Assembly: GCA_027475525.1 (NCBI GenBank)
Contig: JAMWFC010000082.1
Location: 2,850,597 to 2,914,596 of the forward strand
DNA: 64,000 bases
Source: Macrolepiota albuminosa
Taxonomy: Eukaryota > Basidiomycota > Agaricomycetes > Agaricales > Agaricaceae
Direction: 5' to 3'
Below the pieces are notes generated by a model. It did not search any database. It worked only from the letters and a program-made list of their open reading frames with translations, and had not been told where the DNA came from. How positions within the stretch are numbered: the stretch's first letter is position 1; the number at the start of each line of letters is the position of its first letter. This document shows positions 47,107 to 57,489 of this stretch, piece by piece. The translations under genes and the position numbers were made by a program.

Positions 47107-47260
47107 CGCAGCAGGGGTTCTGCGTACAACAAACCGCGTGTTGCGGTCACAGTCCAAATCGGTCTTTTTGGCCAGGAAGGTCCCGCAGCAGGGGTTCTGC
47201 GTACAACAAACCGCGTGTTGCGGTCACAGTCCAAATCGGTCTTTTTGGCCAGGAAGGTCC
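47107..47260. repeat. 77-bp direct tandem duplication 21
   Basis: Copies 47107-47183 and 47184-47260, in gag before the CCHC knuckle. Confidence 0.97.
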
Positions 47261-47667
47261 CACATGCTGACCCCGTGAGGGTGTCCCACCAGGTGGTAGT
47301 TGCCTGGGTCCCCCTTTGTGCCCACTCCGATGTTCGTAGTGGTTAGCAGTCTTCAGAGACTGCTCATACCGGATGGCATATGCCACAAATTCTTCCACAT
47401 CGTTGACTTCTGGGGACAATCCGTCCTCACGTATCAAATAGCGGCGCATATCCGCTGGAATGCCATCCAAGAACGTTTCGAGCATTGTATACCTGTCTGG
47501 GTATACTGCCATGTTCTGGGCATGGTCATTAAGGGTATCATAGAACCCTTGTACTCCCAACTTCTCGGTGTACTTGGCGGACTGGAAGTCCCGCCTTGCA
47601 TCCTGGAGCGTTGAGGGGTGTACAAATCGATCGTACAGTCCTGTAAGGACTCCTTTAAACGTCCAGT

Positions 47668-47822
47668 CATATTGGACACGATTGACGTGCAGTACTGCCC
47701 GTCAAAACCAACCCATGGCCTCTCCGGCCAAGAACTCAGGCAGAACATATTGGACACGATTGACGTGCAGTACTGCCCGTCAAACCAACCCATGGCCTCT
47801 CCGGCCAAGAACTCAGGCAGAA
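47668..47822. repeat. 77/78-bp direct tandem duplication 22
   Basis: Copies 47668-47745 (78 nt, run of four A) and 47746-47822 (77 nt, run of three A). The single-base difference suggests one copy carries a homopolymer error. Confidence 0.95.
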
Positions 47823-48778
47823 CGAAGATTCGTTCTCGTTCCATACGGTCACCTCCGTATAAGCACATGGCAAGATGGGTGCATACATCCATCGCCCAAT
47901 CTTCCAGGTCGCTGAACTTGGACGCGCCTGTATAGGCGTGAATGTGCCTACTGTCTGCTTTACGCAGCTTTACTCCGTCTGGTAACCGTAAGGTTACGCC
48001 CAGGGCATCATCGACTACTCGATGCAGGCGATCGTGCATGGCTTCACAATGCATTTGAATGGCTTCCCGCTGACCCGGGGATCTAGTCGCCAAATCAGCG
48101 GCATGGGGAAGTGACTTCCCCCGTCCACCTTGCGGCGGACGTCCCGAGCCTCCTCGACTGTGGGCATAATTGCCCTCGTCTTGAGGAATCGACCTAGGGC
48201 CGTCATCCCAGCCGTTACCAGGGACATCATGTCTCGTGGCGCCATCTCGATCGAGGAAGTCTCCTCGATCATGATCGTTGCGCCGCCCTGGACCTGGAGA
48301 AGCTTGATTCTCCTGACCCTGCGTGACGAATTGACGACACATCTCGTCAATGGGCTTAGTGCCCTTGAATACAATGCCCTGATCATCGATGAGGGACTGT
48401 CCCTTCGTCCTGAGGTCGCCATTGCGCATACGTTGATACGCGACTCTGTCGCTCAACGTTTCGGCCATGGGCACGCGCGGCATCACGGATGCCTCGCTTT
48501 CCACTTTGAGCACAGTGCTATCGTGCCCATCCGGACCTGACATATCTGTCCTACGGTCATGGTTACGCATGTGCGGGAGCTCCTCATGCCACCCTTGTCC
48601 TGCTGGAGTATAAAAAGTACTCATCAGTCTTACTTCAGGCACTTCTTGCGCCCATGCTAGTGCCTCCACTAGCTCGATTCCGATGTCTTGATTGCGTCAT
48701 GCCGAGCATTCCTCGGACGTGTGGCTCCAGGGGGTCGAGACCCCCGATTGCCGTGTGGCCTTACGCTGCACATACATT

Positions 48779-48932
48779 TGCAGCTCCATAGTGAGCACTC
48801 TCACCATCAAGTCAGTATATTTCGTACTGAATATATTGGGCACTTCGTGCCCTTGTGCAGCTCCATAGTGAGCACTCTCACCATCAAGTCAGTATATTTC
48901 GTACTGAATATATTGGGCACTTCGTGCCCTTG
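48779..48932. repeat. 77-bp direct tandem duplication 23
   Basis: Copies 48779-48855 and 48856-48932, in gag; repeats FSTKYTDLMVRVLTMEL. Confidence 0.97.
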
Positions 48933-49804
48933 TCGCCTAAGTGCTACTATATGGGCTGACGCGTAGCGCTCGAGTCGCGCTTGGGTGGTGTATTTCATCA
49001 CCTCTGGGTGCAAGTCCCAGAACACCTGCAAGCGCATGGTGTACGCGGTTTTCAGCCGCTGTTCCTCTGCTCCGACGTCGTCGTCACTTGACGACTCCAT
49101 CACCTCCTCTGGAAGCTCTACAACCTCCGGAGCTTCCTCCACTGCTGGTGTGCGCGGAAATCGATCTTCCGCGCGGTATCCTTCAGGCCTTGCAGCCTCC
49201 TCCGGTACCTCTTCTAAGCGGGCTTCCGCTACTTTAGAAGGCATTGGACCCGCTGTGGACCGCCTGGTCCCACTGCTCCGGCTCGCAGGGAGGGTTCTCC
49301 CAGTCCGTACTGACGACTCGGCGTCTCCTGGGGCGCCATAGGCGCCGGTTGACTGTCGGCCGTCCTGCGGGGGTCCTTTGGAAGCCAATCGGCTAGACCG
49401 TCGCGGTCCTCCTGGCAACTGCGTAACTGGGGGCGTTAATCCCCCAGACATCTTGTCTTGGAGGCGTTGCGGACCGTCCTGCTGTGAGCTTTCAGCTCTC
49501 CGGGCCTCGCTCTCATTCCTGGCCAGGTCGGTACTCTGACCTCGGTCTCAAGCCTTGGGTCTTACCTGATCCGCATTGGACGCTGACGCGTCCTGGGTGT
49601 CTGCTGGGTCTCCCTGTAGGTCGTGGGCATTTCGCCCGCCGTCAGTGGGCGCTGCAGGTATGGGATTACTCATCGATCCCCTGTTTGAAATTTGCACGGT
49701 GTGGCTGTGCAAGAAGCTCGAGAAGCTGATAGAGTTCTGTCAACGAACTCAACGACTGACGTCGGATGCTAGGCAATAGATCCTAGCTGGCGGATTCAAA
49801 AAAA

Positions 49805-50039
49805 TGTAACGAAGTTACAGAGATTGTGAGAGCTTAGGTTCACACTGCACAGAATCAGACCAGTCCGGTCTATTGACTATGTAGTATCAACACAAAATAA
49901 GCTGCTTTGTAAGCAGCTGGTAAACTAATTTATATAATAATGTAAATTAATATTATATTATAATAAATATAATATAATAGTATCTACTGTAAGGTAAGTA
50001 AAGCTATGTGGCCAACGCCACATAGCGGACTACGCTACA
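49805..50039 (-). repeat. Chromovirus 5' LTR
   Basis: 235 bp, TG..CA ends on the element strand. Internal AT-rich palindromic tract (TATTATATTATAATAAATAT) and hairpins such as GCTGCTTTGTAAGCAGC, TATGTGGCCAACGCCACATA and TGTAACGAAGTTACA. Confidence 0.93.
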
Positions 50040-50044
50040 GGGTC
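50040..50044. repeat. Target-site duplication GGGTC, right
   Basis: Matches 38220-38224. Confidence 0.88.
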
Positions 50045-51579
50045 GCAATGGAAGTTGGGCTCAGGAGGGGCCAGGGCAGACATGGGTGGTGGTGCCAGAG
50101 TTGTTGCAGGTACAGGACATTGTTTGTTGTCATCTCGAGTGAGCTTGTCAATGTAGCACAGCGTGTTGTCCATATTAGGAATGCCAGCCTGGGGTCTCCT
50201 GGAGGTCGCTGGAGGTGGGGGTCGGGCATTGTCTATTTATGGAAGTGGTTCTAGGGGTCTCTGGGGGTGTCCCCAGGTCTCAAAGGTGCTAAGAATGGAG
50301 TTAGCCCTACAGCAAGTCAACAAGCCTACCGTGCAGGCAGCAGGCTGATTGAATAGTCTGCTCATTGGTTTGAGAGACCGCAGTATGGCTGAGGCATTCT
50401 GCTGTTCTTCCCATTGTCATTGCTCCAGAGTCAGGACCATGGAGGCTGCCAGGGCTGGTTTCAGAGGTTTCTGTCAGATGTGAATCAAGCAACCGGAGTC
50501 CACAGGGTTGTTGAGGAGTTGAGGGGAGGGGGATGTGTGGACTTTGTTAAGAAGTTGCTGCAGCTCTTCATGGAGGATTGTATTGCGCCTGTACTTTACC
50601 ATAGCCTGTTCCGGGAGTTCTCCCCATGTGAGTCAATCCCCAAATTTGACCAAGCAATGGGCCCAGTCCTCCGGAGTGCCTTCAAAGTTGTCGTGTCCAA
50701 ATTCCATGAGTAATGCCCTTGTCCGCTGCATGAAGTTCTCCAGCAAGATCCTGAGCAAGCAGAGCACCTTGTCTTGTTGTCATTTGTACTCCTCAAAGTG
50801 TTGCTGTCCCATTGGTGATGGAGGGGTCCATGCAGGTGGAGCAGTGGCTGGGTAGTGTTGATACAATGCTGTACCAGCAGTCAGGAACACACCATGCACC
50901 AGAAGTCAAAATAAACATTTAATTATGGGCTGAAAACTGTAAGCCTTCTGGTAGCAGTCTCAACAAAAATATATCTCCAAAACATCCCAATAAATACACA
51001 GAAAAGTACAGAACAACAGGCAAGGACCAGCTCAAACTATCAGCTCAACAATAGTCCAACCACTGTAATGGGGAGGGGAAGCATGGAAGCTGGCAGAGCA
51101 GATGGAATAGGAGGAAATTGGAATATTATTATTGTCATTGACAATTATAATAACTTAATTTCATCATCAAATCGGTCAATGTTTGAGTTGACATGACTAG
51201 AAGGGGAAAAGGAAAGAAGCAGGAAATGCAAGGAAGCACTAAAAGAGGAAAGAAGGATCTATGAATGGGATCATGCTAAATGGAGCTCAAGCAAATGGAG
51301 AAGTGGCAATCAGAAACATCCAGAGGAATGGTGGAACAAGAAGTTGAATGGTGGAACTGGTGGCACCAAAACAGGCCTCCCAAAAGGGAAATTAGACTAT
51401 CAGATATGTTCTGGAGGCTGGGGAGTTTACAACAAAGAGTCATGTGTAGATGGTGGTCTATGCACCAGAAAAACAATATAAGTAGCCCAAGTTTAGTAGA
51501 GAATAGACAGGCAATTGATAGGCAAAGGCTCAGTGATTCCCAGGGAGTGAATTGCTTAGGCCAGAGTTTGTTGAGAAAC

Positions 51580-51720
51580 CTCCATTTTCTGGAATATTAT
51601 TATTCTCATTCAACATTATAATACCTCAAAGTCTCCGCTTTCTGCAAGATTATTGAAAGCAGTCAACATTATAAGAGCTCAAAACCTCTGCTTTTTGCAA
51701 AATTATTAAAAGCATTCAAA
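51580..51720. repeat. Degenerate tandem repeat, unit about 55-60 bp
   Basis: Repeated pattern of CTCYRCTTTYTGCAARATTATTRAAAGC-like and CAACATTATAA segments, about three decayed copies, AT-rich and non-coding. Confidence 0.45.
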
Positions 51721-52870
51721 ACAATAATTATCCCTTTTGTTGTCAAAGTCAGTGTGAATTAAAGGTCATATTCTATACTAGCAAGCCCCAGAACTATCAG
51801 TAATACTTACACCAAGTACTACAGTGTCGAGGGGGATAGTCATAATTGGGAGGTCTGCAGGGTTGGGGGCAGGGCATTGGTAACCATAGTAGGGGGTGAG
51901 GGCAAAGGGATCCTTGCTGGGGGAAATTGGGTGAGGTCCACTGAGGATGGGTGGAGTCTCTGGTAGACCCCCAAGAATGTCCAGTACAAGGAGGCCTTCA
52001 TGGGTTGGGCCATAGCTAGGTTGGGTAGAGGGGCCCAGCTGGCTGAAGGCCCCAGGTTGTAGAGGGATGAGTCAGGGGCCCAGTGGCAGTGGAGGCATTG
52101 GGGTTCATATGGGAAAGATAGGTAGATGGGGCGGGGAGTCTGTGCAGAGTAGTGGTCAGGAACTAGACATCTGTAAGGATTAGTGATGAGCCTGCATCAT
52201 GGCTGGCTACAGATAGCACCAATACCCACACCTCATATTGGCCCACTAATACCACCAGAAGTGCCATACTCTAGCGCTTCCAGTGCTATTTTTCTCATAT
52301 TTTTACACTAATAACTTGCAGCTACAGACTCCAATTACTCTCAGACCACTTTTTATGGCACCACTTATTCTTTGCACCACTATTGACACCTCGCTGCACC
52401 TTGCCACTTGCACTCCAAGGCTATACATTTACACAGACACTTGGCATCAGTCAATGTGGCATAATGCTCTTAGCCAGTGGCAGTGCTTACAAGGTGAAAT
52501 GATAAAGTATTTCCATGACAACATCATTATGGGCATTTTTACTATACAATTCAATTCACATCATTTACTTACATTCCCATCAGTTCACCACTCTTTAGCA
52601 GCACTTAACCTCTTAGCGTCAGCTAACTTTCTTTACTATAAATATTTACTTTTTGTTAGTAGTACAAGGAATCAATTTGGCAGTAGGGATCACATCCCAA
52701 CATTTTGGTCACCATATGCAACAGATTATCTCTTGTTGACCATGTCAAGCAAGAGGACTCTGCTTTAGTTTTCTATCTCTCTCTCTCTAGTGCCTTGCAA
52801 CTACAGCTTGGCTTTTGTGCTTAGATCTGCTAAGCAATCTCATCCTTTTATTATTATCACATTCTAGGTG

Positions 52871-53015
52871 CTAACACTTAGTGCCTCTTAGCGACCCTCT
52901 CCCACACCTCTTAGCACCTTCCTTAGCGACTTTCCCACACCTCTTAGCACCTTCCTTAGTGACTTTCCCATGCTCTTAGTGCTTTCCTTTAGCAACTTTT
53001 AGCACCCTGTAGCCA
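52871..53015. repeat. Degenerate tandem repeat of CTTAGC/ACTTTCC motifs
   Basis: Units like CACCTCTTAGCACCTTCCTT then AGCGACTTTCC recur four to five times with drift; period about 36 bp. Non-coding. Confidence 0.55.
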
Positions 53016-53649
53016 TATTTTGGAGCCTTACACAAGTGCCTCCAATCACCCACTTTCCTTGCCACCAACCTCTTGCCTACCATGTGTTCTCTGAGATCTG
53101 TCTGAGACTCTCACACACACTTAGCATGCCCAAAGCTATATCAGCTAAGTAGCTGTACTAGTGATAGTCTAAACAGCACCCAGCTCGATTTGGGCGTCAT
53201 CATCGGTCTGGTAGCCTGTGAGATAATAGGTGTGAGTATACGTAGCTATTAAGAACAGTGTAAGGAGAGAGTCTTGATACTATATCAGGTTCTGCTGAGT
53301 TGAGAGCTTTCTGGAAAAGCAATGCCCTTATGAGGCGGACTTGATCTATATGTATTCAGATGGTCTGGAACTTCAGACTGAGCTTCAGGGTTCAAGACAT
53401 GAACAGGGGATTCCTGGGGTGTGGAACTTAGTCCAGGGATTGGGTGAAGTCGAAAAGAATTAGAAGTTTTGAGTCAAGTCAAGAACTGGAGATTCTAGGA
53501 TGAGACCCAGTGAGTGAAGTTTAAGTTGCAAAGTGTGTACCAATTTTAAAAGCATGCAAACAAAGTGAGCATGCTAGTCGAAGTGTGCCAGCCAAGTATG
53601 CCAGTCAGCGCATACCAGTCAAACAAAGGGCACACAAACAATCAATGTA

Positions 53650-56162
53650 CAGTCGCCTCTGTCATAACCCATAGTGGGTAAAACCCATACTCTCTGAAAC
53701 TCCATAGGTTTTTGTGTTCACCGACTTGGTTTGTGGAAAAATGCAAGTTATAATCCATACTCCTTCAAATACCATAACCTATAGGCACTTGAACTCAAAC
53801 CCCATACCTTTATTAGTTGCCGAGAGGCTTGTCTGAACTTTTATTCTAGTAATTAACTAAGTAACAGTTGTATACATATGTTTTTTTGTGTTCGTAACTC
53901 AAACATGACTCTAAAACCTTTCAAAGTTCTAAAGAAAGGCCTCAAAACCCTCAGGAACAAAGTCAAAACTAAGAAAACTAGACTTGAAACACTACTTGCT
54001 GAGCAAAAGTCTATTTTGAGTGAAGATGAGGCATGGCTAGATCATGAAGGAAATGTGGTGGATTTAGAAAGAGTGGTGGATAAATTGGAGACTGCATTGG
54101 ATTATGAAAGAGGTGTGGAAAGGCTGGATGAAGAAGAGAAGAGTATGGTCCAAAAGCTTCAAGAGGCAGCTGGTGAGCTTGCCAAAATTGTTGGAAAAAA
54201 AAGGAAGCGTACATTATTGCAAACACCTGATTGAGCTGCACACATTGACAGATTGCAGGTGCGGAGCCTAAGATCAAGGACATCATAGAGAAGACAAAAA
54301 AGGAGCCTGTGTTTACCAAGAAGGAGAATGCAATGCTTGCCCAACGGATTGAGATTTTGGACTGGTATCATGCCAATGGCAAGAACTAGTCAAAAACTGC
54401 ACAGCATTTTTCACTGAAATATCTGAATCTGAAAATAAAACAGCTATTAGTGTCTTCATGGGTAAAGGAGGAGCTTAAATAGCATGAACAATGGGCCGCT
54501 GCTTCCAAGCATTCAGATCGAGCTGTCAAATGAGTTCGACAAATGCAACATCCAGAGATTGAAGATATGCTCAACCTTTGGGTAGCAAAAGCAATGTCAG
54601 AAAATCTCATTGTTACTGGTGAAGTTTTACGTCAAAAATGGACCCAGTTTGCTGACATTGCTAGAGTGCCACATGATGAGCGCCTGGGTCTGAGCGAAGG
54701 TTGGTTGACTGGATTCAAAACAAGGTTCAATTTAAAACAATTCAAGCGTCACGGTGAAGCAGCGTCATCAACCTCAGATGTGGTAGCAAGGGAAAGGCAA
54801 CAAATTGCTAATCTTATTGAAGATCTTGTTAACAATTTTGGTTACAAGTTGTGCGACCTCTACAACATGGATGAGAGTGGGCTTTTCTATGCATATGTAT
54901 TGCTTGATCATGAAATATCTGGGCAAATTCTGATTGTTCAAAAACAGAATGCCTCCTGATCAAGAACTTTCTGATAAAAGAAGTTTTGAAGTCAAAGGAC
55001 GAAAGGTCTGCTTGACTTATGCTGTTACAGCAAATGCAGATGGATCACATAAGCTTCCACCATTCATTATTGGGAAAGCAAAGAGGCCTCATGCATTTGG
55101 AGGATGTTCTGGCACTGATCTTGGATTTGTCTATTGCAACAATGCCAAGGCTTGGATGACAGCTGCTTTGTATCAGGATTGGATCCAGCAATGGGATCGT
55201 AAACTCAGAGTCCAAAATCGGAAAATTGTGCTATTTCAAGACAATTTCTCAGGACATATTGTGCCAGAAGGCCTCCAAAATATTTGTGTTGAGAACTTTG
55301 AGCCAAATCTCACTGCACATGTCCAACCATTGGATTAGGGCATCATCAGATGCTTCAAAGCTTATTATCGCTCACAATATATTCAACAAGCTATTAGAAG
55401 ATACGATTCTGGGGTCACACCATCTGAAATCTACGACATCAACCAACTTGAGGCCATGCAACTAGCAGATGCTGCATGGAATGCAGTTGATGCAACCACA
55501 ATCAAACATTGTTGGCAAAAGGCTGGCATTCTCCCTGAACCACATCAATCAGCTATGCAACCTATAGTGACCATTTCATTTCTTCTTAACACAACTACCA
55601 GTAATCCTGTTGAAAGCTTCGAGAAGGATGTTGAAACCCTCCTTGATGAGCTGCAAGCAAGGGGTGCACTTCAACCTCAAAACCAAATGGCTATTGAGGA
55701 ACTTCTCAATCCAATCAATGAGATTGAATGCTTCTATGAATCCACTGACCAGGACATTTGCAAGGCAGTCCTTGATGCCCAACAGGCTGCAGAGAATGCT
55801 TTGATCAATGGTGGGGACAATGATGTTGACAACAATGCAGACATACCTCCCAACACATTTTCACGACGTGATTTTCTTAAATTATCACAAGCCACCTTAA
55901 CAGTATTAACACTCCCACCGCTCGCAGAGTAGAAGCTGATCTTGCATCAATTGCGTGGCAGATGCGTTGTTTGGAGCTCGATAATATGGTGCCCTCTTAT
56001 ATAACTGACTATTTCACTTCGACATAATTCGTTTTTATATATATAATACACGAATAGACAATATAAAGTGTATGCATATCCTCTCTGTAGTAACCCATAC
56101 TTTCTGATAACCCATAGCTATGGGCAACAACCAAGAGGTATGGGTTATGATAGAGGCAACTG
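53650..56162 (+). mobile_element. pogo/Fot1-like DNA transposon (Tc1-mariner superfamily)
   Basis: Inverted ends CAGTCGCCTCTGTCATAACC at 53650 and, on the other strand from 56162, CAGTTGCCTCTATCATAACC: about 24 bp with two transitions. TA flanks both ends (53648-53649 and 56163-56164), the target duplication of this superfamily. The subterminal motif AACCCATA recurs several times inside both ends. Total 2,513 bp, containing a DDE transposase relic. CAGT termini, TA target and a CENP-B-type transposase agree with pogo/Fot1. Confidence 0.88.
53905..55932 (+). pseudogene. Transposase, CENP-B HTH plus DDE_1 endonuclease, nonsense-mutated
   Basis: N-terminal coiled coil (about 53,905-54,230: LRNKVKTKKTRLETLLAEQK, VVDKLETALDYERGVERLDE). 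It is followed by HTH sequence (ENAMLAQRIEILDWYHANGK) and a second HTH with VLRQKWTQFADIA and LSEGWLTGFKTRFNLKQFKR. The DDE domain gives CDLYNMDESGLFY (first Asp), KIVLFQDNFSGH (second Asp) and HVQPLD followed by TAG then GIIRCFKAYY (third Asp beside the stop). In-frame stops: TAG after HANGKN (54388), TAG near 54480, TGA near 54530 and TAG at 55336. All fit CAG-to-TAG or CGA-to-TGA. A frame change near 54930 also breaks the DDE domain. The C-terminal tail (ESFEKDVETLLDELQ) is intact to 55932. Not autonomous. Confidence 0.85.
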
Positions 56163-56756
56163 TAATATCAAGACTAGTGAATAAAAGGAGGAGGCTACTC
56201 TATAAGTACTGCAGGGTTCCAGGGTATCTGAGACAAGTTCTGGGGGGCATTGAGTAATGGAAGGGGACTGTATACCAGAGATCGTGCATGCAAGGCACAT
56301 GATCAATTGGCACAGAGATGAGCCATGATGTGTGATGCGTGATGGCTGGGTTGAATGGCATGATCCAATTGTTGATCATGGGGTGGTGGTTGGCTATCAG
56401 GTAGTCCCAGGATCCATAATGTGGGGCTGTTGGAGAGGTACTGCATGATGGCAGGCCTTGATGCTTGTGATGGCAAGGGGTTGTGTCATGAGGTTGGAGG
56501 AGGAGCCCCAGATGGAGTTCTGGGTGTGTCCTGGAGTAGTTCCAGGTGGGAGGGGTTGTGACACAGGGCTGGCTATCTTTTTCACAAAGATCAGCCCAAA
56601 GGTAGCCAGCCACAATGTATCATCAACTGGTCACATGTGCTGGAAGAAACACATGCACAAATATGTTCCAGACTATCTCTCTGCAGAAATCTCTAAAGTT
56701 TTGAACAGATCAAATTAATGACGTTAACGGACATCAGCGGCCTGCTGCTATAATAT

Positions 56757-56835
56757 GCACTAGAGGGAGTCAAACCCACCTCTTGTACATGATATGAAAT
56801 ATCAATGTATCAATATTCCATTGGACTACAGATGC
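56757..56835 (-). mobile_element. tRNA-like Pol III promoter element (SINE-like), copy a
   Basis: On the minus strand, A box TAGTCCAATGG matches TRGYNNANNGG, and B box GGTTTGACTCC differs from GGTTCGANTCC only by CpG-to-TpG. Ends GCA...TGC pair. About 79 nt. The anticodon arm does not fold cleanly, so it is a relic or SINE head, not a working tRNA. Confidence 0.45.
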
Positions 56836-56910
56836 TTGCCAGAAGTTAGTATGGTATACATGTAGTGCAAAAATGCACTGATATAAAAAGACACCATTAG
56901 ACATCATTAA

Positions 56911-57002
56911 GGTGAACTAGGGGAAGTTGAACCCACCACTCTACACAATACTGAATATCAACTGACAAATATTCCACTGAACCACTGGGACTGGTTGCAA
57001 CC
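56911..57002 (-). mobile_element. tRNA-like Pol III promoter element (SINE-like), copy b
   Basis: Minus strand, 92 nt, similar to copy a. A box TGGTTCAGTGG, B box GGTTCAACTTCC (one extra T). Shares the TGGAATATTtG and TTGATATT core with copy a, showing that the two belong to one repeat family. Confidence 0.42.
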
Positions 57003-57489
57003 TCATGGTATTGTAAGCGAACGTAAGTTCTGCTTCACTTAGAGAAAGTGAGACAACAGAATGGAACAAAGATTGAATTTGTGGGGAAAAGTAAGTTAGT
57101 CTTGAAAATACACGAACAATGTCTAAATACCCTTCGAATTTAGGTTTTCAATTGGAGCCTCTCAATCATAAGCCCCTCAGGATCCATCCAATAATGTCCA
57201 TCACATGCTCCACGACAGGATATCTGTGACGGGAACAGTAATTGAGCAGTAATTGAGCAGTTCAAGTAAGCCTCATGCTTACAGGTATACACATAGATCG
57301 GTTAAAAGACACCATTTTGGTAAATTCATTTGATCTGTTCATCTTCATGGATGGGACACAGGTCTACTGGACTTGTTTTCTCTTTTTCAACCCAACACCA
57401 TCCCTACTAAATTGTTTGTCATTTTTACATAGGAAGATTTCTTTGGATATCAGCTACTGTCTGCTGGTATGCCAGCAAACAGTGGACAC

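Larger units (their letters stand above)
42077..49451 (-). pseudogene. Chromovirus gag-pol (gag, CCHC, PR, RT, RNase H, IN, chromodomain)
   Basis: Starts at 49451 (MSGGLTPPVTQLPGGPRRSS). Gag covers 49451 to about 46900, with CFTCGQPGHYATNCP as the CCHC knuckle near 47000. Protease active site WDSGSTTSGITP lies near 46510. RT spans 45300-44600 with CIPKKDGTLRTALDARQCND and the catalytic YLDD at 44775-44786 in HVYLDDIF. RNase H includes HELETLAILEAL and ITDHKALEFF. Integrase has the HHCC finger (HALVGHFGATRTLGYIRR to CASCTACQ), GMDFVGPF, IVSNCDSKFTS and DGQTERANRS. A C-terminal chromodomain (EWFVECIIGHRW, then WSLGDTTWEP) ends at 42077. In-frame TGA at 48697, 47702, 46906, 46573, 46132, 45976, 45769 and 42203, TAG at 46417; one-base shifts near 47225, 45105 and 42880; duplications at 48779, 47668, 47107, 44956 and 42714. 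Confidence 0.88.
38225..50039 (-). mobile_element. Ty3/gypsy chromovirus, nearly complete
   Basis: LTR retrotransposon on the minus strand. LTRs at 49805-50039 (5') and 38225-38536 (3'), TG..CA ends, and 5-bp target duplications GGGTC. The LTRs differ by one CpG-to-TpG base apart from the 77-bp artefact in the 3' LTR, so insertion is recent. Internal order: a long gag, CCHC knuckle, protease (DSGSTT), RT, RNase H, integrase, chromodomain, then an additional ORF3. Seven 77-bp joints lie inside it besides the one in the LTR. After their removal the element is about 11.2 kb, large for a fungal gypsy element. At least nine in-frame TGA and two TAG codons plus several one-base shifts mean this copy is probably not autonomous. 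A C-rich run beside the 3' LTR (GGGGGG on the element strand) suits a polypurine tract. No tRNA primer site was identified after the 5' LTR. Confidence 0.93.
50045..53340 (-). repeat. Old gag-like repeat family B, copy 1 (decayed)
   Basis: Reverse complement of the 62,295-63,385 copy in pieces: 50,268-50,860 matches 62,820-63,385, about 51,850-52,180 matches 62,430-62,700, and 53,160-53,340 matches 62,310-62,450. Roughly four-fifths identical by eye. Intervening blocks (50,870-51,840 and 52,230-53,150) are unrelated to copy 2 and look like later insertions. No intact reading frame. CpG is scarce while TpG/CpA are common. The chromovirus inserted into this repeat at 50,040. Confidence 0.65.
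56165..57480. other. CpG-poor old repeat DNA with tRNA-like segments
   Basis: No open frame of significance. Two minus-strand tRNA-like segments are listed separately. The 56,200-56,620 part is G-rich on the plus strand and resembles decayed transposon DNA. Confidence 0.45.

Noticed and set aside
46711..47346. Plus-strand frame of 211 codons in the retrotransposon
   Set aside because: Antisense to gag, which has the CCHC knuckle on the minus strand.
41154..48699. TGA recoded as a sense codon in this element
   Set aside because: Host genes in the window end with TGA (Fcf2, Sld3-like, ORF3 itself), and every case is explained by CGA to TGA with parallel CAG to TAG changes.
7353..48932. The 77-bp tandem copies as a CRISPR-like or satellite array, or as recombination-driven exon duplication
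   Set aside because: Each site has only two copies, unit sequences are unrelated between sites, no spacers occur, and the fixed period plus the sister-LTR control point to assembly.
52283..52768. 161-codon plus-strand frame in the old repeat block
   Set aside because: AT-rich, no domain, and lies in an insertion within decayed family B.
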